A program made the translations under genes and the position numbers. This document shows, piece after piece, positions 25,049-32,295 of a stretch of DNA of 64,000 bases. Within the stretch, counting starts at the first letter, position 1, and every line of letters begins with the position of its first letter. Under the pieces are notes generated by a model, which was not told the origin of the DNA, made no database searches, and saw nothing but the letters and a program-made list of their open reading frames with translations. This DNA comes from Niastella soli (GTDB lineage Bacteria; Bacteroidota; Bacteroidia; Chitinophagales; Chitinophagaceae). The stretch is taken from contig NZ_JAGHKO010000001.1 in assembly GCF_017742245.1 (NCBI RefSeq), positions 398,993-462,992 of the forward strand. Reading direction: 5' to 3'.

Positions 25049-25861
25049 CTATTTCTCCATTTGCTCAATAACAGCCTGCGTAACCCCGGTAAAGGAGAAA
25101 CCGCCATCATGGAACAGGTTCTGCATGGTAACCATTCTGGTTAAATCGCTGAACAGCGTAACACAGTAATCAGCACACTGATCGGCTGAAGCATTACCCA
25201 GCGGGCTCATTTTCTCCGCATAGGAAATAAAACCATCAAACCCTTTTACGCCGCTACCAGCAGTAGTTTGAGTAGGTGATTGAGAAACAGTATTGATACG
25301 AACTTTCTTTTTTACTCCATAATGGTACCCAAAGTTGCGGGCAACGCCTTCCAGCAATGCTTTCGCATCTGCCATTTCGTTATAATCAGGGAATACCCGT
25401 TGTGCAGCTATATAGGTCAACGCTACCACGCTGCCCCAATCACTGATGGCATCAAGGTCCCAGGCCGTACGCAATACCCGGTGCAGCGACATAGCCGATA
25501 TATCTAATGTCTTTTGGTTAAAACCGTAGTCTATTTCGGTGTAAGGTTTGTTTTTCCGAACGTTCAGGCTCATACCTACTGAGTGAAGTACGAAATCTAT
25601 TTGGCCGCCAAAGTGTTTCATAGCGCCTTCGAACAGGTTCTTCAGATCGTCCATATTGGTGACATCAGCGCCAATAACAGGGGCGTTTACCGCCTCAGCC
25701 AGTTTATTGATCTCGCCTATACGCAAGGCAACCGGTGCATTGGTCAATACCAGTTGTGCACCTTCCTCATGACAACGCAAAGCAGTTCTCCAGGCAATTG
25801 ATTTTTCATCCAAAGCCCCAAAAATGATCCCTTTCTTTCCTTTAAGCAGGTTAAATGCCAT
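25049..25861 (-). CDS. fabI: Enoyl-ACP reductase (NADH), FabI
   Basis: FabI performs the last reduction of each fatty-acid elongation cycle. The 270-residue SDR-type protein has the nucleotide-binding start GIIFGALDEKSIAW, the segment VLHSVGMS, and the FabI-specific catalytic pattern Y-x9-Y-x6-K (TYIAAQRVFPD, then YNEMADAK). It ends in LFHDGGFSFTGV, the usual C-terminus. A terminator follows; the recN gene upstream is on the same strand with a 21-bp gap, so the two may be cotranscribed. Confidence 0.96.
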   Translation of the reverse strand: MAFNLLKGKKGIIFGALDEKSIAWRTALRCHEEGAQLVLTNAPVALRIGEINKLAEAVNAPVIGADVTNMDDLKNLFEGAMKHFGGQIDFVLHSVGMSLNVRKNKPYTEIDYGFNQKTLDISAMSLHRVLRTAWDLDAISDWGSVVALTYIAAQRVFPDYNEMADAKALLEGVARNFGYHYGVKKKVRINTVSQSPTQTTAGSGVKGFDGFISYAEKMSPLGNASADQCADYCVTLFSDLTRMVTMQNLFHDGGFSFTGVTQAVIEQMEK

Positions 25862-25882
25862 AGAATTTTGATTTTAAATTTA

Positions 25883-27541
25883 TTAATTCATCACCATTTC
25901 GCGGGCGTTTTCCAACGCTGCTGCCGTTGGCTTTTCGCCACTTAACATTTTAGCGATTGCGGTAATGCGCTCCTCCTGCGACAGTAATTTGATGCTTGTT
26001 TTTATGGAATTGCCCTTTATATCCTTGTAAACAAAGTAATGGGCATCTGCTTTTCCGGCAATTTGCGGTTGATGAGTAATGCTGAACACCTGGCGTTTAC
26101 GGGCCAGGTCCTTCATGATAATAGCAACCTGTTTGGCAGCCTCCCCGGAAATTCCGGTATCTATTTCGTCGAAAATGAGCGTAGGCAGATCGAGTGACTG
26201 GGCCACCAGTGATTTTATACAAAGCATTAAGCGGCTTAACTCACCACCAGACGCTACTTTACGAATAGGTTCAAAGCGGTTGCTTTTATTGGCGTCGAAC
26301 AAAAACTCAATATTATCCTGTCCGGTCATATGCAAATTGGCAAGTGGTGTCACATCCACCTGCAAACGGGCATTGGGCATGCCCACCTGGACCAGTAATT
26401 TATTCACTTTATCCTGCAATGGTTTTACCTGCTTTACCCGGTTGGCGGTTAGCCTGGCTGCCAGCTCAGTAGCTTTTTGCAGTAATTGCTGGGCTGCATT
26501 TTCTTTGGTTTGAATAGCTTCATCGATATTCAATACAGCCTGCAATCTTTGTTCAAGTGTATCTTTTATAACCAGCAGTTCCTGCGTGGTATGTACGCCA
26601 TGTTTCTTCAACAGTTTATAACCAGTTGAAATGCGGTCGTTCAGTTGTTCAATCTTTCGCGGGTCATACTGCACCTGATCATTGATGCGCTCCACCTCAT
26701 CAGCAATATCCTGTAACTCTATTTGTACCGATAACATGCGCTGCAGCAAGGCCGGTAAAGCCGGGTGGTTATCAGTAAACGCACCTAGCTGATTGTATAA
26801 TGTTTTTAACTGCTGTACCATGGGCGACTCGCCTTCACTTAATTCATAACCCACTTTACTTAATGCAGTCTTTATACCTTCTGCATTGCTAAGCAGTTTA
26901 AGTGTTGCATCTGCTTCTTCCAACTCATTTTCTTTCAGGGCCGCCTCGTGCAATTCATCAAATAAAAACTTGTTATAATCGTATTCTTTGGTGAACTGGT
27001 CTTTCTGTTGTTGTAATTGCGAAAGCTCCTGTTGCGCCTTTTGCCATTGAGAATAGGCTCCCTGGTATTGTTGTAATACATCGGCATGACCAGCCAGTGC
27101 ATCCAGCACCTGCCGTTGAAAATCGCTTTCGCCCAGTTCAAGGGTATCGAACTGGCGATGCAGATCAACCAGCATAGTACTTAACTGGCGTAACTGTTCC
27201 AGGTTAACAGGCGTATCGTTTACAAACGCTCTTGACTTGCCATTACTGCCAATTTCCCGGCGAATGACCAGTTCTTCTTCGACGTCAAGGTCCTGCTCCC
27301 GTAAAAAGGTTTTGACGGCTTTCTTTTCGCCAATTTCAAAGGTCCCTTCTACATAACATTTTTTATCGCGGCTTTGCAATACGGAAGTATCAACCCGGTC
27401 GCCCAGGATCAATGACAGGGCGCCCATTAAAATTGATTTACCGGCACCGGTTTCCCCGGTGATTATATTTAGCTTTTGCGAGAAGTCGATCTCTATCTCG
27501 TCAATTATGGCGTAGTTCTGAATGAAAAGTTTTTTAAGCAC
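25883..27541 (-). CDS. recN: DNA repair protein RecN
   Basis: RecN is an SMC-like ATPase acting in double-strand-break repair. The 552-residue protein has an N-terminal Walker A (GETGAGKSIL, about 30-39), long coiled-coil arms (about 150-360) and C-terminal signature ASGGELSRLML and Walker B TLIFDEIDTGISG. The start is GTG at 27541: the N-terminus MLKKLFIQNYAIIDEI aligns with the conserved family start, and no ATG lies closer upstream. A -7 element, TATATTTG, lies at 27564-27571. The gap to fabI is 21 bp. Confidence 0.95.
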   Translation of the reverse strand: MLKKLFIQNYAIIDEIEIDFSQKLNIITGETGAGKSILMGALSLILGDRVDTSVLQSRDKKCYVEGTFEIGEKKAVKTFLREQDLDVEEELVIRREIGSNGKSRAFVNDTPVNLEQLRQLSTMLVDLHRQFDTLELGESDFQRQVLDALAGHADVLQQYQGAYSQWQKAQQELSQLQQQKDQFTKEYDYNKFLFDELHEAALKENELEEADATLKLLSNAEGIKTALSKVGYELSEGESPMVQQLKTLYNQLGAFTDNHPALPALLQRMLSVQIELQDIADEVERINDQVQYDPRKIEQLNDRISTGYKLLKKHGVHTTQELLVIKDTLEQRLQAVLNIDEAIQTKENAAQQLLQKATELAARLTANRVKQVKPLQDKVNKLLVQVGMPNARLQVDVTPLANLHMTGQDNIEFLFDANKSNRFEPIRKVASGGELSRLMLCIKSLVAQSLDLPTLIFDEIDTGISGEAAKQVAIIMKDLARKRQVFSITHQPQIAGKADAHYFVYKDIKGNSIKTSIKLLSQEERITAIAKMLSGEKPTAAALENAREMVMN

Positions 27542-27611
27542 GGTACTTACTATTTGAGCGTAACAAATATAAATGCGATCATGGACTTATTATTACAGGG
27601 TTATCCCCATC

Positions 27612-27728
27612 GTGAATCGGCAAACGGCAAACGTGAAACGGCAAACAGCTCGCGATGTTTGGAACTAATATCCGACTTTGCGCCGCCTGAAATTTTTCTG
27701 CCTTTCTGCCTTTCTGCCTTTCTGCCTA
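27612..27728. repeat. Inverted repeat arms of 7- and 8-bp units
   Basis: The left arm (27612-27646) is five 7-bp units: GTGAATC, GGCAAAC, GGCAAAC, GTGAAAC, GGCAAAC. The right arm (27695-27726) is four 8-bp units of TTTCTGCC and runs into the stop codon (TAG, 27726-27728 complement) of the TPR gene. A 48-bp unrelated core separates the arms. Confidence 0.75.
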
Positions 27729-29216
27729 TTCTTTACAACGCGTAATGCCCGCTTTTGCTTTTGCATCGAGCGAATTTTTAAAATCATGGTCTTTCATATT
27801 CTGGCAACGCTGAAACCACTTTATAGCGGTTTGTTTATCACCATGTTGCTCAAAAATATAGCCGATCTGCAAGGCTGCCCGTGCTGCAAAATGTTCTTTT
27901 CGCTGCTCCCCCAACCCTATGGCCTCTTTATAGAATGTAATAGCCAGACTATCGTTTCCCAGATCATCATACAACCGGCCCGCCCTATAAGCAAATTCAA
28001 GTTTTTCTTCCGGCAGGGAAAAATTACCCGTGTTCTTCCCCTGTAACAGCGCCAGTGCCTGCCGAAAATACCCGCCATCATTCAACATGCGTGCCTGTAA
28101 CAATAATTTATTGGGCCAGGTATCGGTAGTAGCTTCCTTTTGTGCCTGTTTATCTGCTTCCGAATCCGTAGTGCCCGTTGTCAATATTTTTTGCCGGTAT
28201 AATCTGGCTTTTGTATCATCCCCCTGCAGGTAATAATGCCAGCTTAATTTTTGCAAGGCGTCCTTTACATAAAACCGGCCTTTAAAAGTATTTATAAACC
28301 GCTCGAGGTAAGGCGCCGCAGCGGGGTCAAGGTGATGCACTTTGGCATATCCCATTTCCATATCCCATACCGGCATCGCCAGGTAAGCAGGGCTCATATT
28401 TAGCGCCGTTACGATCTGTTCTGCCTTTTCAGCCTGTTGACTATTGCGGCTTAAATTCACTGCCAGGTAAGCAAACAAATGGTGATTCACCAGGTCAAGA
28501 TGCTGCTGATCTATAAACTTAAAAACACCCGGTTTGTCATTCTCTACATAAAACTTCAGGTAACAATAGTAAAAGATGGCTTCCTCATGAAACAGCACCG
28601 ACCATTCGTCGGTACCTTGTAAAAAGGTACTGATCTTCGACATGCCCTTTTTTATATTGCCGTTTATACCCAGCAAATTGCTAAGCCATTTATAACCATC
28701 AGGGATAGTGCCGGCAGCTACCTGCATGGCGCCGGCATACAGGGCGTTTGGAGCAAATCCGGGAAACTGTTGCTGGTTGTTCTTTACCTGTAAAAATGAA
28801 CGGCGAAACTCCCACCCGGCATCCCAGTTGTTACCAAACTTCACCCTTACTGCCGCCCATTGAAAATGGATCACGGAACGGGCGAATAACAGAAAAGGGG
28901 AATTCTCCGGTCCTTCGCCCATCAGATCGAGGCGGGTATCCCGGTTGGGCAATCGCTTTTTGAATTCTGTGGGGTCTTCATTAAAGAACAGGGTAAAGAA
29001 GTCGATATAATTTTCGAGAAAATAAGGAATGAGGTTATTGGGGTGCTGGGCCTTCTCGGTGTTCAGCAATTGCTGGCCACTGGTCAATTTCAGCTGAATG
29101 ATCTCATGGTAAGCCTGTTTACACCGGTCGTTAAAATCAAATACTTTTTGTGCCTGAGCGGGCACAGATAATAAAACCAGTAAGACTGCCAACCATGTTG
29201 GCCTCAGGCTAATCAT
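27726..29216 (-). CDS. TPR-repeat secreted protein
   Basis: A 496-residue exported protein (signal peptide ending VPAQA-QKV) of mostly helical character. The C-terminal part shows tetratricopeptide-like repeats, for example FAYRAGRLYDDLGNDSLAITFYKEAI and AALQIGYIFEQHGDKQTAIKWFQRC, each with the small/large residue pattern of TPR helices. It probably scaffolds protein contacts in the periplasm; partners are unknown. ATG 29216 gives the best signal peptide. Its TAG stop is embedded in a repeat array. Confidence 0.82.
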   Translation of the reverse strand: MISLRPTWLAVLLVLLSVPAQAQKVFDFNDRCKQAYHEIIQLKLTSGQQLLNTEKAQHPNNLIPYFLENYIDFFTLFFNEDPTEFKKRLPNRDTRLDLMGEGPENSPFLLFARSVIHFQWAAVRVKFGNNWDAGWEFRRSFLQVKNNQQQFPGFAPNALYAGAMQVAAGTIPDGYKWLSNLLGINGNIKKGMSKISTFLQGTDEWSVLFHEEAIFYYCYLKFYVENDKPGVFKFIDQQHLDLVNHHLFAYLAVNLSRNSQQAEKAEQIVTALNMSPAYLAMPVWDMEMGYAKVHHLDPAAAPYLERFINTFKGRFYVKDALQKLSWHYYLQGDDTKARLYRQKILTTGTTDSEADKQAQKEATTDTWPNKLLLQARMLNDGGYFRQALALLQGKNTGNFSLPEEKLEFAYRAGRLYDDLGNDSLAITFYKEAIGLGEQRKEHFAARAALQIGYIFEQHGDKQTAIKWFQRCQNMKDHDFKNSLDAKAKAGITRCKE

Positions 29217-29304
29217 GGCTGCAAGATACACAGTTAAGGCACAAACTCACACCTGAGCAAAGTCTTCGGCATGCGTAGGAAGGAACAAGTTAGTCACATA
29301 AAGC

Positions 29305-29333
29305 AAAAAGCCCCGACAGTACCGTCAGGGCTT
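29305..29333 (-). terminator. Terminator of the zinc-ribbon gene
   Basis: On the minus strand AAGCCCTGACGG pairs with CTGTCGGGGCTT, followed by TTTTT-type sequence. Confidence 0.8.
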
Positions 29334-29353
29334 CTCTATACCAGATGAATATC

Positions 29354-30109
29354 TTATTTTACTTCTACTGAATCGAACAGATCGCGGTCAACCAGAATAC
29401 GGCCGCAGTTCTCGCATACGATGATCTTTTTACGCTGACGGATCTCGCTCTGGCGTTGAGGCGGGATAGCGTTAAAGCAACCACCACAGGCATCACGTTC
29501 TACAGGCACTACACCTAAACCATTGCGGTAGTTTTTGCGAATGCGATCGTATGACAACAACAGGCGCTCTTCTACTTTTTCGCGGGCTTCAGAAGCCTGT
29601 TTATTCAATGCTTTTTCTTCTTTTTCGTTGGTAGCAATGATCTTTTCCAACTCACCTTTCTTGGTGCTCAATACGCCTTCTTTTGTAGCGATGTTCTTTT
29701 TAGCTTTATCCAGTACTACTACTTTCTCAGCGATCTCTTCATTAGCATCGCGAATGTGTTTTTCGGCCAGCTTTATTTCAAGCTGTTGCATTTCAATTTC
29801 TTTGTTAATGGCCTCAAACTCGCGACTGTTCTTTACGTTCTCGCTTTGTTTTTCGTATTTTTTGATCAGGGATTCAGCTTCCTTGATCATGTTTTTCTTT
29901 TGGTTGATAAACTCCTGTATGCCGTTGATCTCTTCCTCAATACGAACCTGGCGGGAATGTAATCCCTGAATTTCATCTTCCAGGTCGCTCACTTCCATTG
30001 GCAGCTCTCCTTTCAGGATCTGTATCTCGTCGATCTTCGATTCAATCTTCTGCAATCCAACGAGTGCGCTTAATTTTTCTTCTACAGAGTAATCTTTAAC
30101 GTTAGCCAT
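29354..30109 (-). CDS. Zinc-ribbon coiled-coil protein (DUF164-like)
   Basis: A 251-residue protein with a long antiparallel coiled coil (about 15-180, rich in Glu, Lys and Ile heptads) and a C-terminal C4 zinc ribbon: CGGCFNAIPPQ and CENCGRIL supply two CxxC pairs. This matches the DUF164/HP0958/CT398 family, whose members act as chaperone-like or nucleic-acid-binding adaptors. ATG 30109 is chosen because the frame upstream only extends to a GTG. It is downstream of the Nif3-like gene by about 150 bp, with two CCCGA-type hairpins in between. Confidence 0.87.
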   Translation of the reverse strand: MANVKDYSVEEKLSALVGLQKIESKIDEIQILKGELPMEVSDLEDEIQGLHSRQVRIEEEINGIQEFINQKKNMIKEAESLIKKYEKQSENVKNSREFEAINKEIEMQQLEIKLAEKHIRDANEEIAEKVVVLDKAKKNIATKEGVLSTKKGELEKIIATNEKEEKALNKQASEAREKVEERLLLSYDRIRKNYRNGLGVVPVERDACGGCFNAIPPQRQSEIRQRKKIIVCENCGRILVDRDLFDSVEVK

Positions 30110-30208
30110 AAAGAAATTTATAGTTTGTTGTTTATGGTAGCAGGTCCCCAGCTTCACCGCCCTGATGCATCTTTTGTTGTTTCATGCCGATCATTTGACT
30201 TATCGGCA

Positions 30209-30250
30209 TCCCGACCTCGTCGGGACTTCAGCGTTCCCGATTTGTCGGGA
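30209..30250. repeat. Two CCCGA...TCGGG hairpins
   Basis: TCCCGACCTCGTCGGGA (30209-30225) and TCCCGATTTGTCGGGA (30235-30250) are adjacent perfect short palindromes of a type scattered through the intergenic DNA here. Confidence 0.75.
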
Positions 30251-30260
30251 TCTTCAGTAT

Positions 30261-31358
30261 TCACACAAAATAATGTACAGGATTGGTTTTTAAAGCCGTT
30301 TTAAGGACGGCAAAGGTAGGAAATTTTTCCTGCAAAACCCCAGCCAGTAAATCTATGGTAAATTGCTCACTTTCAAAATGCCCAATATCTGCAATTATCA
30401 GCCGGCCATCGGCATCAAAAAACTCATGATACTTCATATCACCGGTGATATAAATATCGGCTCCCACCCCTAATGCCTTGGAAACCAAGAAACTACCCGC
30501 CCCGCCACACAGTGCCACTTTTTTAACCGGCCTGCCCAGCAGGGTTGTATGCCGAATAAGGGGAAGGTCAAAGGCCTGTTTTAACAACTTCAGAAAGCTG
30601 GCTTCCGGCAGGGCCTCCGGCAGTTCGCCCACCAGCCCCGAGCCTATACCGGGATGGGTATTGGCCAGGTTCACAATATCATAGGCCACCTCTTCATATG
30701 GATGGGCAGTACGCAAAGCCCGTATCAGGTTGTTTTGAAGGTACCCCGGAAAAATGACCTCGATCCGGATCTCTTTTTCATAATGACGTTCACCCCGCTG
30801 GCCCACAAAGGGATTGGTTCCCTCCCCCGCCTTGAAAGTGCCCGTACCTTCTGCGCCAAAACTGCATTCATTGTAATTACCTATATGTCCGCCGCCAGCT
30901 TCAAAAAGCGCCGCCCGTACTTCCTCAACCTGGTCAACAGGCACAAACGTGTACAGCTTTTTCAGCATAGCTTCTTTAGGCGACAGCACCTTCCGGTTCT
31001 TCAACCCCAGTTTATCGGCCATCATACCATTCACCCCGTCTATTACATTATCGAGGTTGGTATGTATAGCATAAATAGCAATATCATTTTTTATGGCCGT
31101 AATAATGGTCCTTTCTACATAATTCTTTCCCGTGATCTTCTTCAACCCGCCAAAAATGATGGGATGATGCGCCACCACCAGGTTGCACCCGCGTTGTAAG
31201 GCTTCCATCACTACTTCTTCCGTAGCATCCAATGTACAAAGCGCGCCGGTACAAACCCAACCCGGGCTACCGGTTAGTAAACCGGCATTATCATAATTTT
31301 CCTGTAACGAGGGCGGTGCCACCGCTTCGAGCAAGGAAATGATATCAGCAATTTTCAT
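30261..31358 (-). CDS. Nif3-like dinuclear metal-centre protein
   Basis: A 365-residue member of the Nif3/YbgI/DUF34 family, which binds two metal ions at a hexameric interface. Visible are VVAHHPIIF near the N-terminus (metal ligands), YAIHTNLDN, and the C-terminal GDMKYHEF and DIGHFESE with further His and Glu ligands. The length shows the three-part form with a PII-like insert (about 130-240). The role is unsettled; GTP cyclohydrolase-like activity has been proposed for relatives. A -7 element (TATCTTTG) lies at 31378-31385. Confidence 0.93.
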   Translation of the reverse strand: MKIADIISLLEAVAPPSLQENYDNAGLLTGSPGWVCTGALCTLDATEEVVMEALQRGCNLVVAHHPIIFGGLKKITGKNYVERTIITAIKNDIAIYAIHTNLDNVIDGVNGMMADKLGLKNRKVLSPKEAMLKKLYTFVPVDQVEEVRAALFEAGGGHIGNYNECSFGAEGTGTFKAGEGTNPFVGQRGERHYEKEIRIEVIFPGYLQNNLIRALRTAHPYEEVAYDIVNLANTHPGIGSGLVGELPEALPEASFLKLLKQAFDLPLIRHTTLLGRPVKKVALCGGAGSFLVSKALGVGADIYITGDMKYHEFFDADGRLIIADIGHFESEQFTIDLLAGVLQEKFPTFAVLKTALKTNPVHYFV

Positions 31359-31497
31359 AATTCAGCATGATTGTAACCAAAGATAGGCGAAACCCCGGCC
31401 CGGTATTACCAAAATATTTACATGACATCAAGGCATGTTAATTGCAAGGGATTGGGTACCTTAAATGAATTATTGTCGCTAACCACAACCTATCTAT

Positions 31498-32073
31498 ATG
31501 CGCGGAACATGGATAATTTTACTGATCATGGTCATTATTGGCGTAGGTATGTACTTCTGGTTTGGACGTAAACCAAAGCCAGCCAGTTATGATACCATTG
31601 TTTTCAAAAACACGGATGACACCATTATAAAAAAAATGCAGGTATACCTGGCCGATGACCCCAAAGAAGTAATGTTTGATAGTGTGTGGCTACTATCGCC
31701 AGATTCAACGCCACTGAAGAAAGTGCTGGACGGGGTTGCCCAGGATACTATGAGTAAGCAATACTCGAATATCACCCTGTTTCTTACATACGACCATAAA
31801 TCGTTTTATGACCTGGAGATAACAAAGCCCAATCCCAAACTGGCTTATAACTATACCTTCGAAATTGAACCTATGAGTGACAGTGATACGCTGGTAATAG
31901 ATGGACTTATTACCCCACAGGTAGGCGACGCCATGCACTTTGCCAGTCCGATGATGGAAATGTATTCAAAGTTTGTGGTTACCTATAATCATAAATTACC
32001 CCCACCACCACCCGATTCGCTGGCCATTAAAGGACATGATCCTAATAAAACGATCACAATACTGAGGAATTAG
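31498..32073 (+). CDS. Membrane-anchored protein of unknown function
   Basis: A 191-residue protein with one N-terminal membrane helix (about 5-24, then a basic GRKPKP stop-transfer) and a periplasmic or extracytoplasmic domain of mainly beta character. A proline run (PPPPPD, about 170) precedes the C-terminus. I do not recognise the family. It is divergent from the Nif3-like gene and followed by a repeat array and a bidirectional terminator. Confidence 0.75.
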   Translation: MRGTWIILLIMVIIGVGMYFWFGRKPKPASYDTIVFKNTDDTIIKKMQVYLADDPKEVMFDSVWLLSPDSTPLKKVLDGVAQDTMSKQYSNITLFLTYDHKSFYDLEITKPNPKLAYNYTFEIEPMSDSDTLVIDGLITPQVGDAMHFASPMMEMYSKFVVTYNHKLPPPPPDSLAIKGHDPNKTITILRN

Positions 32074-32133
32074 GCGAGCAAGTGAGTGGTCAGTTGTGAG
32101 TTGTCCGCAAAGCGGGAGGATTCCTTAAAACAA

Positions 32134-32226
32134 TTAACTAAACGACATTGATTGGCTATTCCCCATTGCCATTCTTTGTTTGCCGTTTGCCGTTTGCTGT
32201 TTGCCGTTTGCCGTTTGCCGTTTCAC
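32134..32226. repeat. 18-mer plus 7-bp repeat array
   Basis: TTAACTAAACGACATTGA at 32134-32151 is identical to 7917-7934. After a CCCCATTGCC stretch, a tandem array of GTTTGCC (six units, one as GTTTGCT, 32178-32219) ends in GTTTCAC, the complement of the GTGAAAC unit seen in other arrays. Confidence 0.8.
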
Positions 32227-32238
32227 GATAAAGCTACT

Positions 32239-32280
32239 ATATACAAAAATGCCCCACTATAAAGTGGGGCATTTGTATAT
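32239..32280. terminator. Bidirectional terminator
   Basis: TGCCCCAC and GTGGGGCA form the core stem, flanked by complementary ATATACAAA and TTTGTATAT. It separates convergent genes. Confidence 0.85.
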
Positions 32281-32295
32281 AGAAAAGTGAGTCTT

